Assembly: GCF_963259705.1 (NCBI RefSeq)
Contig: NC_081847.1
Coordinates: forward strand, 67,353,754-67,417,753
Direction: 5' to 3'
DNA length: 64,000 nt
Source: Myotis daubentonii
Lineage: Eukaryota > Chordata > Mammalia > Chiroptera > Vespertilionidae
Position 1 is the stretch's first letter. Every line of letters starts with the position of its first letter. The translations under genes and the position numbers were made by a program. A model generated the notes under the pieces. The model saw only the letters and a program-made list of their open reading frames with translations, made no database searches and was not told the origin of the DNA. Positions 1 through 11,129 of the stretch are shown here, piece by piece.

Positions 1-126
1 TGCCTCCTGCACACCCCCTACTGGGGATGTGCCCGCAACCCAGGTACATGCCCTTGACCAGAATCAAACCCGGGACCCTTCGGTCTGCAGGCCGATGCTC
101 TATCCACTGAGCCAAACCGGTCTAGG
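1..126 (-). mobile_element. Ves SINE, cut by the window edge
   Basis: The antisense tRNA-derived head shows a B-box-like GAATCAAACCCGGGACC, then a GAGCCAAACCGG end. The A-rich tail side is missing because the element starts outside the window. Confidence 0.9.
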
Positions 127-1750
127 CAACCTGTTTCTTTTCATAATCCCTCTTAGGACTGCTTTCACTGGGCCCCACAGATTTTGTTTTTTTTTGTTTT
201 GTTTGCATTTTCATTTGTCTCAAGTTATCTTTTGATTTCTTCCTTTATGTCATTGTTAACCCATTCATTGTTAGTAACATGTTATTTAGCCTCCATGTGT
301 TTGTGTATTTTTTTACTGTACTTGTAATTGATTTCTAATTTTATACCATTGTGGTTGGAGAAGATGCTTGATATAATTTAAAACTTTTAAGTTTATTGAG
401 ACTTGTTTTGTGTCCTAACATGTGGTCTGTCCTGGAAAATGTTCCATGTGCACTTGAAAATAATGTATATTTTGTTGCTTTGTGGTAAAATGCTCTGAAA
501 GTATCAATTAAATCCATCTGGTATAGCTGTCATTTAAGGCCACTTTTTTCCTTGTTGATTTTCTGTTTGGAACATCTATCAATTAATGTCAATGGGGTGT
601 TAAGTCCCTTGTTATGACTGCATTACTGTTGCTCTCGCCTTTTATGTCCATCAAGATTTACTTTATATATTTAGGTGCTCCTGTGCTGGATACATGAATG
701 TTAACAAGGGTTATATTCTTTTGTTGGATTATTCCATTTATCATCATATAATGTCATTTTTTGTCTTTTATTATAGTCATTGTTTTAAACTCTATTTTGT
801 CTCATATAAGTATTGCTACCCAAGCTTTTATTTTGTTTCCATGTGCATGAAATATCTTTTTTCATCTCTTTACTTATAGTCTGTGTGTGTCTTGTTATGA
901 GGTAGGTCTCTTTTAGAAAGCATATGTTTTTGGTTTCCTATCCATTCAGTTACCTATGTGGATAGGAAAGTGTTTTTTTCATCTTTACTGAGATATTTAT
1001 TTATGTTCATTGACAAATGATTATGTAAATTTAAGACAAGGTGTTGATTATAAATATATTATAACATGATTACCACTATTGTGTTAGATAACACCTCCAT
1101 CATATCACATAATTACCATTTCTTTTTGTGGTGAGATCATTTAAAATTTACTGTCGTTACATGTAGATTTATTTGTTTTTTATTTTTAATCTCATCAAGG
1201 ATATGTGGTTTTTAAAATTGATTTTAGAGAGAGAAACATAGAAGTGAGAGAAAAACATTGATAGGTTGCTTCCCGTACACACTCTTGTATCCCTCCTTAA
1301 TGTTTTCTCAGGAGTGTTTAATATTAATAAAGATATTGTTAACAATTAACCTTTTACCTACCATTTTTACTACAGATAAGTCTTTAGCATTTATTGTATG
1401 TCTTTCCACTTTAGTTGCCTTTTTTTTTTTTGACATGCAGAAGCTTCTAATTTTTATGTAGTCAAACTTTTGATTGTTTTTCTCTGTGACTTATCTTTGA
1501 AAGCATTTAAAATTACTCTTGCATAAGCATTTATGAATGTTAACAGAAATCAAAATAGGAGATAAAAATGTACCCACAATCTTCCCAGCACATCAAATTA
1601 AAGTGTTTGTCCCTAGAATTCTTGTCAGTCTTTTCCACATGTACATAATTTGAGGTGGTTGTTATCACTACTTTGACACTGTTCTTGTGTTCTAGGCTTT
1701 CTTTCTTTATTTTCCACTAAATGTTATCATCTGACAATATCCTTGATGCA
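127..1750 (-). mobile_element. Old LINE-1 fragments, antisense
   Basis: The plus strand reads as the complement of LINE-1 ORF2. Segments around 150-950 match, with many substitutions, the ORF2 endonuclease stretch seen again at 15680-16840, for example the GTCAATGGGGTGTTAA segment. From about 1010 on the sequence resembles LINE-1 3'-region repeats. A decayed SINE piece sits near 1210-1275. Frames are broken throughout. Confidence 0.75.
1210..1275 (-). mobile_element. Decayed tRNA-SINE fragment
   Basis: A short GAGAGAGAAACATAGAAGTG ... ACATTGATAGGTTGC segment matches the middle of the older Ves-like SINEs at 32305 and 61229. Both ends are lost. Confidence 0.45.
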
Positions 1751-1939
1751 TCTGTCTTTCAGACTCCCTCTGCTCTTCCTCTTGCTTTTTAAACCTTTTC
1801 TGTTTCTTTATTTCTGTTTTAGGGACAAATGCTGAGAGCCCACTGGCGCTCTTTTGGCCCTTCCTCCTTCACTTGCAAAATCTCAAGTGATCTGGCTGCC
1901 GCCGGGGAGATTTTTATAAGGTGTGCACTCCATACTGGC

Positions 1940-2130
1940 TGTGTGTCTGACTAGCTGTTTGGCCTTGGACAATTTACTTCATCTCTCTGAGTTAATACTT
2001 CTTCTGTAAAATGGGAACTGATAAGTTCAGCCTCACAGTATTTATTATGAGGGGGTATTTGACATGGAGCCTGGTACATAGTAGGTACTTCATACTACTA
2101 TGTATAATAGAGGTAACATGTGGAGCAACT
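1940..2130 (+). repeat. MIR-like SINE
   Basis: It has the order typical of MIR: 'ggccttggacaatttacttc', 'tgtaaaatggg', then 'tggtacatagtaggtac'. Confidence 0.7.
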
Positions 2131-2798
2131 ACTGTGTGTTTGACACTGTACTAGGAATTTCCATGAAAATCAGTCAGATCAAGGGGTAGGTTTTGTGTCT
2201 GGCTTGACTGGTGAGTAAAATAAGGTATTAACAAATATTGGCTTTTTAAAATTCTATTCCAAACCTAAAATGTATACTGTTTATGTCATTTCTGTGATTT
2301 GACAAAGGTTAGCCTACATGCACATTCAGTATGTCTGGGCCTGGCTCACCCCATTATGTGCCAAGAGGAGTCTGGAGGACATGTGGGGCACTGGGAACAG
2401 GGGAAGCAGTTGAATGTGCTCCAGGTCAGCTCCTGCCTGCACACTCTGAGCTGTGGGTCTGGGCTCAGGGCTCTTCTTCAGATCTTGGGTTGGAGTCCTT
2501 TGTGCTTCTAGAACCCAGACATCAGTCTTGTTCTGAAACCCAAGGCAGGAGAGGCTTCTTGTATCCCAGGGGCTACTGAACTATCCTGCTGCTGCCAGAA
2601 GCCAGGGTGCCCCAGTATGTAGTATGTTCAGGAAATCAGCAAGGCCAGCTTATCCTGAGCCTGGAAAAGGGTCAGACACCCAACTCCACATGTTTCTATG
2701 TTTTGTTTCAGTACATTGTCATGCAACAGAAGATTCTTTCTGATATAATGGCAAATAAACCAAGTTGTGAAAGTGTATACGTACTATAACCACATCTA

Positions 2799-3070
2799 TC
2801 TATATTATAAAAGGCCAGTGGCTGTAATGCTAGAATGCCAGAAAGACCAAACGACCGGTCACCAGGAGGTGCATGGAGCACCTCTTGGTTCCTCCCCTGC
2901 AGCCCACTGGCTCCAATCCGGTGGGCGGGCGGGACGGCAGGTAGGTGGGCGTGGTGAGGCAGGTGCAGCAAGGCAGTGTGGGTGGGCGGGTGGGTGGGAC
3001 GTGAGCATGGCAGACAGATGGGTGTGCGCGGGTGGGCGGGGCTGTGCGATTTCACGAGCTGGGCCTCTAA
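2799..3070 (+). mobile_element. Short non-autonomous Helitron (HeliBat type), 272 bp
   Basis: The 5' end is TCTATATTATAAAAGG after a host A (2798). The 3' end is a decayed GTGC..CGAG stem followed by GGGCCTCTAA and a host T (3071). This fits Helitron insertion between A and T without target duplication. The body keeps the GACCAAACGACCGGTCACC stretch typical of bat Helitrons. A G-rich minisatellite fills 2920-3050. The final CTAG is mutated to CTAA. Confidence 0.75.
2980..2998 (+). other. Five-tract G-quadruplex motif inside the Helitron
   Basis: GGGTGGGCGGGTGGGTGGG has five GGG tracts with single-base loops, the most favourable pattern for a parallel quadruplex. It would lie in the EEFSEC sense RNA. 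Confidence 0.7.
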
Positions 3071-4394
3071 TATGAAAAATATAATCTCTTGGCAACGTGT
3101 TGAAAACCAAGGCTGGAAGAAAGCACACCACAATGATGGGTTATGGGTTGTATATTTTCCCTTTCCAATGGAAAAGATAAATAAATGTCATCTTAAAGAA
3201 AAGGGTCTCTCTGGGAAGGTCCTATGAGGACTGGCCTCTATTAGACTGTGATGGTGGAGGTGCACTCCCAAGTGCATCTTTAGGGACTTTTGGTCACCAG
3301 TATTTCCTGAGTCTCTGCAGGAGGCTAGCAGGTATTTATTGGTCTTCTTTAAGGGGTCTTTCAGTCAGAGGCCTGGGAGCCAGGATTTATTGCTTCTCAG
3401 GGAGGGTTCTGAAAATGGAAGTTAAAACCCAGGAGCACACTTTTATTTATTGATTTTTATATTGTTTTGTGTGTTGGGCCATTGTCCCAGCCTTGCCAGC
3501 CAGCCAGCCACCTGCCCAGATTATTAGGAAAGAGAGGGAATAGGGTCGATCTACTATGTGACCTCTAACCACAAGCATTTACCCCTGCACTGTAAATGTC
3601 ACCTCTGCCACAGCTGCTTCAACCGGGTGTCCCCACCATCAGGCCCAGTGGGTGGGGCCTAAGAGCAGAGGCTGAGAGGCCTCAGGGCCCAGCTGCCCAG
3701 GAAGCTGCACTGGGCAGCGGGGGGAGGGGAGGTCTAGGGCTTCCTGGAGGTCCCCCAGGAAGACCCCCCAGCAATATCTGAGTCTGGAGAAAGGGGGGCC
3801 AGAGCGTGAGGCTTCCTTGCTTCCAGTACTCCCCTCTAAGCACTATCCCTACACAAAAAGCTCCAGTGAGAAGGAACCAGACTCTTTTCCCCACAGCCCT
3901 ATCTCTAGGCCTCACCAATTATCTGGCACAATCAGTGTGAAATAAATAACATCAGGCCACCGGGCAGTCAAACCCAGGCTCCCTCCTTGTGCCAAAGAAA
4001 GCCCACTTTGGATGCCTTGGGCTTGGCATTGAGCAACTCTGTGGTCTGAAGCCAATCTCCTAACCCACGTGGCTGCAAACACAGCCACTAAACAATGGCC
4101 ACCTTAGTTCCCGCCCCCAGGGGCTGGCTGGAGAACAGGAGATGGTCCATGCAAGTATGGGACCTTGAGCTCGCCAAGCTGTGCCATGGCTTCCTGGGAC
4201 CAGCCCGTGGGCACCAGGGTTCCCATTTCTGAGGTTTGGGGGAAAGCTCATTGGCCATCACACACCCATGAGTAAGTGGTGCCCCACAGGCAGCTGAAAC
4301 CACTGTGTACTTCTCCATTGTGAATCCAGGAGCATACTTTTAAATTGTGTTGTTCAATGTAAGACATTTCCCGTTGGGGACTCCATTTCCTCAT

Positions 4395-4480
4395 CTGCCC
4401 ACTGTCTTCATGCCATCTATGTGTTCAGAAATGGAGTCGGAGCTAATTATCACTAAACAAATAAAAACTAAGACCACATG
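4395..4480 (-). repeat. Left arm of an inverted repeat around the 97-nt EEFSEC exon
   Basis: The reverse complement matches 6152-6236 at 77 of 85 positions. It ends 163 bp before the exon. The family is not recognised. Confidence 0.85.
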
Positions 4481-4643
4481 ATAAGGTGGGGTACGGTGGC
4501 ACTCTCTTTTTAGGTGCTTCTGAAAGGAGAGAATGAATACCCATAGGGCTTGATGGCCTGTTCTACCAGGTGCTTCACAGGTGTGTTCTGTGTCCATGCT
4601 GATGATCTCTGTAACTATGGTGGGACTTGTTTTTCTATTCCAG

Positions 4644-4740
4644 GTTCCGAGGTGCACCAATTATATCTGTGGCGGCCAAGCCTGGGGGACCAGAGGCCCC
4701 CGAAACAGAAGCTCCACAGGGCATCTCAGAGCTCATTGAG
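4644..4740 (+). CDS. EEFSEC: EEFSEC internal exon, end of GTPase domain (97 nt)
   Basis: EEFSEC is the eukaryotic SelB-like GTPase. It carries Sec-tRNA(Sec) to ribosomes paused at UGA codons and acts with SECISBP2 bound to the SECIS element. After the acceptor (pyrimidine tract then CAG at 4641-4643) the exon supplies the last base of one codon, then 32 full codons from TTC at 4645 to GAG at 4740, followed by a GTATTG donor. The peptide opens FRGAPIISVAAKPGG and ends GISELIE, which I recognise as EEFSEC at about human residues 155-187. Compared with the human sequence as I remember it, two prolines are serines here (API-S and GI-S-EL). Reading continues in frame into the exon at 7076. The length is not a multiple of three, so skipping it would shift the frame. 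No earlier exon is seen in the 4.6 kb upstream. The identity is firm; the residue numbers are from memory. Confidence 0.95.
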
Positions 4741-5419
4741 GTATTGTCAGCTTGAATCAGGTTGGTCTCTGTCCCCATTTCTGCTCAGGCAGGTTCCTTT
4801 GTGTCCTGCTCAGCCTGAGAGAGACAGAGAAGCATCACCCTCCGCCCCTGTCTCCTGTCCCCCAAAAGGATTCTGGGGTGGTTCCTTTAAACCCCCCCCC
4901 CCGCCCCATTAATCCCAAACAGAACTGAGAGCCTCCACCCTTCTAAGCCTTTCTTTTTCCTTTCTCTTGTCAAATACCTCCTCCACGCAGACAAAGCAGA
5001 TCCTCTCAGTCTAGAACTCTGGGGCTATACCGTCTGTTCCAGTCCTTCAGATTGTACCAGGTCCTCCACTATGTCTCACCTGGACTAGTGGGCTGGGGGC
5101 CAGTGAGCCAGGGAGAAGGAGATGGGCCCAGCAGCAAGGACAGTACAGCCTAGGTCCTGTGGCCTCTACTAGAACACTGGAGGCTTTAACTTCTGAAGCC
5201 CAGGGCCCAAGGCTCAGGCTGTTCCTCCAGGCTGCGTAGTAGTAGACAGAGGGAAGGAGCATAGCGATTCACAGCGTGGCCAGGGCAGCCACAGGCAGGG
5301 TGGAGGGGGTGAGGGAGGGTATGGTGATGCTTCTATGGAAATGACAATGAGACTAGGGACTGTAGTGTCCCTCTGCTGGGCACTTGGGGCAGCTCAGGGG
5401 GTTGCAGTGCTGGCCCCAC

Positions 5420-5770
5420 CACCTGCTCTCTGTGACCTTAGGCCCATGACCTGCTCTCTCTTGCCTCAGTTCCCTCACTTATAAAGTAGAGGAGATAATA
5501 GCACCACTTCCCTTGTGGAGTTGCTGTGAGGGTTAAACGAGTTAATGTGTATAATGTGCTCAGAACAGTGCTATATCAGTTTACTGTGATGGTGAGATAT
5601 GGTTATCACATACCAAACACTGTACTAAGATCTTTACATGCAAGCTCATTAACATTTACAGTGACCCTGGGAGGCTTAAATTATCCCCATATTACCTCAG
5701 AGAGGTTAAGTAACTTGCCCAAGGTCTCATAGCAGGTATGTGGTGGAGCTGGGATTCAAACTCAGGTCAG
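5420..5770 (+). repeat. Two MIR-like elements, tail to tail
   Basis: About 5420-5575 reads as forward MIR (CTCTGTGACCTTAGG, then GAGGGTTAAACGAGTTAATG). About 5600-5770 reads as reverse MIR (CAGAGAGGTTAAGTAACTTG, then GCTGGGATTCAAACTCAGG). Confidence 0.7.
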
Positions 5771-6151
5771 TTGTGGGGTGGGCTTTGGGGTCTGCCTGGG
5801 TCCACAGAGCCAAGATCAGGTGTGACTGTGTGCTACCACTGTTTCTGTGATTACACGGTGCTGATCTTGCTGAAGTAGCAAAACCAATATTTTCTGGGTA
5901 AGGCTTTTGTTACTTTTTCACCAGCTCTAGAGAGTACTGGTCTGGGAGCTTGGGACAGTTGTGTTTGTTAAAGCAAAATCCACAAAAATACTGTTTGTAT
6001 ATTCCTTTAAGAAGCCTCTGCATACATCTCAGGCCAAGCCTGTTTTGAAATCTCTAGTCTTTTTTCAAAAGAATTGTTATCACAGGATTAAGAGTTTAGA
6101 ACATTTACTACCAAATACTTTTTGATAGGAAGTAGCAAAATAAAAGGAATA

Positions 6152-6236
6152 ATGTGGTCTTAGTTTTTATTTGTTTAGTGGTAATTAGCTCTGACACCCT
6201 CTCTGAGCACATATATGGCATGAAGACAGAGGGCAG
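6152..6236 (+). repeat. Right arm of the inverted repeat
   Basis: It is the partner of 4395-4480, about 91% identical in opposite orientation, and starts 1.4 kb after the exon. The matching translated stretch VFICLV.ISSD on opposite strands is a by-product and not coding. Confidence 0.85.
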
Positions 6237-7075
6237 GTTAAGGTTGAAACTGTGGAAAGAGTCCACAGAGAGGGAAAAGCAGAACCACAAACTGAGGACA
6301 GCACTGGCCCTTTGCAGGGGGCGCTTGGAGAAGTGGCCTTCACCCCTCCTGTCCTAACAAACTCAGGCAATCGCCTCTGGGAACAGCCCTGCTCTCCCCC
6401 AATCTTTCCGTTTCCCTTATTCACTTGTCCTTCTCTCAGGTGAGAGGCCAGCTGCTGGTGACACTTGGAAGTACTCACAGCCCTGGGAGGGGAGACAAAT
6501 AAACAGATTCTCACAATAGCATTTAACTGGTGATGCGGAGGAAAAATGCAGTCAGACAAAAAGGGTAGCAAAGCCTTTCCAGAGATGGTGTTGCCCATTT
6601 GCCCTCCTAGAGAGTAAGGGTAAGGCTAAACAGGGTGGTGAACTTTGGGGCCTGCCACTGGCTGGTGTCTGTGAAAAGGGCAAGTGGTGGGAGCCTAGGC
6701 CTCAGCAATACCCAGGCCCTAGAGGATGACAAATCTTAAATTCTGCAGGCATTAGGTGGATGGAAAAGCATGTGAGGCCAGGGAGCAATGTGACCAAAGG
6801 TGTCCTGTGGCAGGCTCCCCCTGCTGCAGTGTGGGTGAGGGCCTGGGTGCCTGGCCTGTTAGGAGACTGTTGGAGTAATCCCAATGGGAGAGCATAGATG
6901 AGGCTTCTCCAAGTGCCCTTTGCCTTTGCACCGAGGGAAGGCACGGAGAGCATGGCAGAAGTTTGGAGTGCAGTCAGGAAGTTGCCCGTTTCTGATCTGG
7001 GCTGGCCTGCCCTCCTCTGCCCTGTCCCATCCAGTCCTCTCCCGACAGAGTGTGGCACAAGCATCTCTTTTCTAG

Positions 7076-7240
7076 CTCCTGACGTCCCAGATTTCCATCC
7101 CAACGAGAGATCCCTCGGGACCATTCCTCATGTCTGTGGACCACTGTTTCTCCATCAAAGGCCAGGGCACTGTGATGACAGGAACCATCCTCTCAGGCTC
7201 CATCAGCCTCGGCGACAGTGTGGAGATTCCTGCCCTCAAG
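7076..7240 (+). CDS. EEFSEC: EEFSEC internal exon, start of beta-barrel domain II (165 nt)
   Basis: The exon starts after a TTTCTAG acceptor and ends at a GTCAGT donor. It is exactly 55 codons, phase 0 at both ends, and joins directly to the GAG ending the previous exon. The peptide begins LLTSQISIPTRDPSGPF and ends SLGDSVEIPALK. It contains GQGTVMTGTI, the signature at the start of domain II in EF-Tu/SelB-type translational GTPases, where a beta-barrel packs on the G domain and contacts the aminoacyl end of the tRNA. It corresponds to about human residues 188-242 and looks almost unchanged from the human protein as I remember it. I looked for the next exon, whose product contains a distinctive MQMFHMPITSAMQGD stretch, and did not find it in the remaining 56.8 kb. 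The following intron therefore runs past the window end. Confidence 0.96.
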
Positions 7241-7419
7241 GTCAGTCTTACCTTGTCCTTTCTTTTGCCCTCATTCTCTAGTGGCAAAGGAGAGGAATGG
7301 TCCCTTTGTCCTCAGCTGGGTCTGCTTCCTGAGACTGGCCAGCGGGCGCTGCTCTGCTCTATCTCCTTTCATGCCTTGCCTGGATTCTAGAACTACCACT
7401 CCCCTATTTCTTATAACAG

Positions 7420-7580
7420 CACCCATTTATTGAGATCCATGATGTGCCGCGATGAGCCTCCCAAGGTTCTTCCTTTATTGCTATCCTTTATATCCGTTAT
7501 AGATAATGAAACTGAGGCTCCAGAAGGTGCATTAGGCTCAGGACCATGTGGTCAGCAAGTGAGGTGCTAGGTGTAAACCT
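7420..7580 (-). repeat. MIR-like SINE, reverse
   Basis: 'acccatttattgagatccatgatg' followed by 'aatgaaactgaggctcc' and 'gtcagcaagtgaggtgctagg' has the MIR order on the opposite strand. Confidence 0.55.
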
Positions 7581-7589
7581 CCTTTCTGT

Positions 7590-9326
7590 AAGCTTTCTGT
7601 GTCAGGGTGGCAAGACAAATTAAACACGATTAGAATCTTGTGTTGCTCAGTCGTACAGTCTGGAAGACATCCAGATGAGTTTCACACTCCCAGTGACCGC
7701 TGGCAGATGCCATGTCATCCCTCTGGAGACCTGTGAGAAGGATGGATAGCTCTGTGTCTTCCCAGCTCCCCCACCTCCTGGGAATTTCTGGCTGGCTCTC
7801 ATTTAAAAGATGTCCAGTGGCCTTGATGTTTCCCTTCTTCATTGGGCTTTTCTTATGGCTTTAGTTTAGAGGAAGAACTTTCAGCTTCCTTCACTGCCCT
7901 TTCCTTCCCTTCAGGGGGAATGAAGGTGGGAAACAAGGCTAGTTAGAACTAGGAAGACCATACCAGGAATTCAGGGTCCAGGGCAGTTCTCTGGTTCTAG
8001 AAGAATCCAGAGTACAGGAAAGTGATGCATGCACTTGGCCCTGTATGTACAACCAGGGACAATGCCAGCTGCTGATGTACTCACAGACCTAGGCAAATGA
8101 ATTCATTTTGCATGCTAACTGAGAATTCTCCCTGGAGGGCTGTGTTAATATGGCTCACTAGCTGTATTAGGGTCCACCAGAGAAACACAACCAAAAGTAT
8201 GTGTATGTATCTATGTACACAATTTTAAGGAATTGGCTCCCAAAATTGTGAGGCCTGGCAAGTCCAAAATCCATAGGGTGAACCAGTAAGATGGAGACCC
8301 AGGGAAGAGTTGCAATTTGAGTCTGAAGGCTGGCGGAATTTCCTCTTCTTCTAGGGGTGTCAGTCTTTTTCTATTCAGGCCTTCACCTGATTGGATTGGG
8401 TTCACCCTGACTGTGGAAGGTCTAGCCAATTAAATGTTAATCTCAACACAGAAACATCCTGGATAATACTTGACCAAATATCTGGGTACACTGACACAGC
8501 CGGTTGACATAAAATTCATTATCATACTGGGGCAAGGAGGGCCATGATTGCAGTATCTACCCTGAGCAAGGGGAGGGCAAGGGAACACATGTGCCTTATG
8601 TTGGCCATTCCTGATCTAGGGCAGCCAGGGAGATTATAGGAAAGGGGCATTTCAGGGGTGAGGGGAATGGCCAGGGCTTTTTCAGTAAAGGAAATTTCAG
8701 GTTTAAATCTCCCTGCTCTACTCATTTTATGGTGGTGTGACTGTTGCTTCCTCCTGCAGAAGCAGGGGTGGGTAACAAAGGAAGAGTTTCCTGATCAGGG
8801 AGGACCAACTAAAGAAGAGCTTTTATAGGCCTGAGGCTGGCCAGGGCTCCCTGGCATGTCAACAAGAGTTGGAGGGTGAGTCCCTGCCCTTCTGAATCCT
8901 GGGGCCTTCCCTGGCACTGTGGGTCATCATTCCCTCCTCCACTGGCTGTTGTGGATCCTCTTGTGAAGACCGTTAGCCTTTGATTAAATCAAATCCATGT
9001 TGTGCAGGCACTAAAAGTATAATTCTTAAAAAATAAAGCACAAAATTATGAAAATAAACTAAACTTAATATTTAACAAAGTTAAGATTATAATAGTAACT
9101 GTGTTAATTCTTAGCAGGAACAGAGAATAAATCAAATGCTAAATTTCTTTCCATTCCTTGTGCTCCCTTAGGCATACTCCTTTGGACCACCTTAATCTAA
9201 TATTCCTCTGCCCTGGGAGAAGACATTTCTGCAGCCTGGGAGGGCAGCTGAGAGTAGGAAGGAGGTGTCAGAAGATGGCTCTGTGAGAGACAGACTTTGA
9301 ATTGAGAGTACCTGAGGCTCTTAGAG
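7590..9326. other. Intron stretch without recognised gene
   Basis: Outside the old repeat at 8160-8530 I see nothing assignable. An A/T-rich segment lies at 8990-9140. Confidence 0.5.
8160..8530 (+). repeat. Old mammal-wide interspersed repeat, family not certain
   Basis: It begins ATTAGGGTCCACCAGAGAAA, continues GGCAAGTCCAAAATC and ends near TTGACATAAAATTCATTATCA. This run recurs across placental genomes. I do not assign the family; it may be LINE-1-related. Confidence 0.5.
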
Positions 9327-9785
9327 CAGGGGCGGGGAACATCCGGCCCACGGGCCATATAATGCCTGAGAAATCATTTGGTCTGGCTCTGCCAAGGCAA
9401 CCACAAGTGGGACTCAAAATTCAATAAATATAGGAGCTTTTTTCTTTCTTTCTTTTTTTAAAAAAATATATTTTATTGATTTTTTTACAGAGAGGAAGGG
9501 AGAGAGAAAGAGAGTTAGAAACATCGATGAGAGAGAAACATCGATCAGCTGCCTCCTGCACATCTCCTACTGGAGATGTGCCCGCAACCAAGGTACATGC
9601 CCTTGACCGGAATCGAACCCGGGACCCTCCAGTCTGCAGGCCGACGCTCTATCCACTGAGCCAAACCGGTTTTGGCAAGGAGCTTTTTTAATGCAACATA
9701 AATTTATATTAAGTGAATTATATTAAGCGAATGATGTTATAAATATCCAAATGGCCCTTGGCAGAAAAAAGGTTCCCCATCTGTG
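9327..9785. mobile_element. hAT-type non-autonomous DNA transposon, split by a Ves SINE
   Basis: The end CAGGGGCGGGGAAC is mirrored by GTTCCCCATCTGTG. Flanks TCTTAGAG and CTCTAGAG look like a diverged 8-bp target duplication. CGGCCCACGGGCC is typical of short mammalian hAT elements. The SINE at 9444-9677 lies inside. Confidence 0.75.
9444..9677 (-). mobile_element. Ves SINE nested in the hAT element
   Basis: A full antisense copy with the T-rich complement of its tail, the paired ACATCGATGAGAGAG motif, and a tRNA-like head ending CAAACCGGTTTTGGC. A perfect 12-bp target duplication AGGAGCTTTTTT is at 9432-9443 and 9678-9689. Confidence 0.95.
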
Positions 9786-11129
9786 CTCTAGAGGGAGGAA
9801 AAGGTTTCGATGACAGGATCAGGAGCTGTAATGCTAGGACTACGGGTATGGGGGAGGGCTGAGACAGAGTTAGTCGGCCATGTTAAGTAGACAGCAATGT
9901 TTGAGTGGGGACATGTTCTGAGGTCTTCGGCTACCCTTCTTGTCCTTATAAGGATGGAACTTGCCTATCGGGATGTGGAAGGTGCTTGGCAAACATAAAT
10001 TTAAAGCTCTCCTTGCTTTTGTGTACCTATTTTCCCACAGCCTACTTTCAACCCTCTTGGTATCAATGTCTGTATGATTTTCTGATTTACTAGTCAAAGA
10101 AAACAGGACTATAGCATTGAACTTGGATATCTGGCTGAGGAGTTTTCCAAGCAAAATATGGAGGTTGCAGCCTGTTTCTCTTTTGCTGCTTATAGTAAAT
10201 GTGAGAGGAAGGGAATGTTTTGAAGAAGGAACTGTTAGTAAAAAGGAACCAGCACTTATTTGGGAGGGTCTTGGCATGTCCAGATTGCAAAGGATGCTAC
10301 AGGTAGGAAATTCTCTTTGAGAAAGCTTGCTCTGGTGGAAGACCCAGGGCAAGGCTGGACAGCCTTTGCTGATGAGATGAGGTGTGCGACTCAAGGATCT
10401 AATCAATCATCTCACCAGAAGCAGGAAGAGAGGTGGGCTTACCCTAAAAGGATCTGCAGAGAACCCTTTGGTTTAATGGCATAGGTCCCCTTGATATACA
10501 TGAGAGACCCACAAGGTTTTTGAGAATGTTATTAGCAAAAACACTGCCAGCCTGGACTGAAAGGAACAGAGACCTGAAAAAATGAAAGGGAAAAAGCAGT
10601 TGGACTTTTGGTATTCTACATGAAGGAAATGGACTTATAGAACTACTCAGCTACAAACACATGTTATCCTTCAAGAAAAGGAAGAATGATTCCAAAGGCA
10701 GAGCTGTGGATGTAAAGTTAGAGGCCAGAGAGGCAGGCCTATAAGCAGGGGCCCATGGAGTCTCTGTGGGTCCAGAGAGCAGAGGAGCAAGCCGCAGAGG
10801 GCTGTTTTCAGACCTGGAAACGTAATGGGATCTGCCTTGCTGGATTTCAAATTTGCTTGGGGCCAGTGACCTCCCATTTTCTTCCTATGCCTGAATTTTA
10901 AAAGCAGATAATTCGTTTTCTAGTTTCACAGGTCCACAGATGATGGATCATATAGTATCATCCATGCCTAATTAGGTGACTTAGATGATGAGTTTTTTGA
11001 GCTAATGATTAGGATGAGATTTTGGATTTAGAGTTAATGCTATAATGGAGTGAGATTTTAGGGATGTTGGGATGGGATAAAAGTATTATGCACATGCGAT
11101 GGGTGTTAAGTTTTTGGGGACCAGAGGGT
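9786..11129. other. Intron stretch with one copy of a local direct repeat
   Basis: Apart from the repeat copy at 10041-10142 nothing is recognised. Open frames here are short and without homology. Confidence 0.5.
10041..10142 (+). repeat. Direct repeat copy 1
   Basis: It shares about 80% identity with 13037-13141, including exact runs such as TGTATGATTTTCTGATTTAC and GAACTTGGATAT. The family is not recognised. Confidence 0.75.

Larger units (their letters stand above)
1..4643 (+). other. EEFSEC: EEFSEC intron (3' part) upstream of the first visible exon
   Basis: This is intron sequence up to the CAG acceptor at 4641-4643. It holds a cut-off Ves SINE, about 1.6 kb of old antisense LINE-1, a MIR-like element, a 272-bp Helitron and one arm of an inverted repeat. 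The stretch 3071-4394 is apparently unique and includes a GC-rich segment near 3640-3800. I see no gene in it. Intron status follows from the splice sites of the two exons and the known very large size of EEFSEC in mammals. Confidence 0.85.
4741..7075 (+). other. EEFSEC: EEFSEC intron between the two visible exons (2,335 bp)
   Basis: It is bounded by a GTATTG donor at 4741 and a TTTCTAG acceptor ending at 7075. A cytosine-rich run lies at about 4891-4907. Two MIR-like elements occupy about 5420-5770. The second arm of an 85-bp inverted repeat is at 6152-6236. The rest, including 6240-7070, shows no coding or repeat signal that I recognise. Confidence 0.9.

Noticed and set aside
6154..6357. 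Similar short peptides on opposite strands at 4391-4660 and 6154-6357
   Set aside because: The similarity is explained by the DNA inverted repeat; neither frame extends as a conserved protein.
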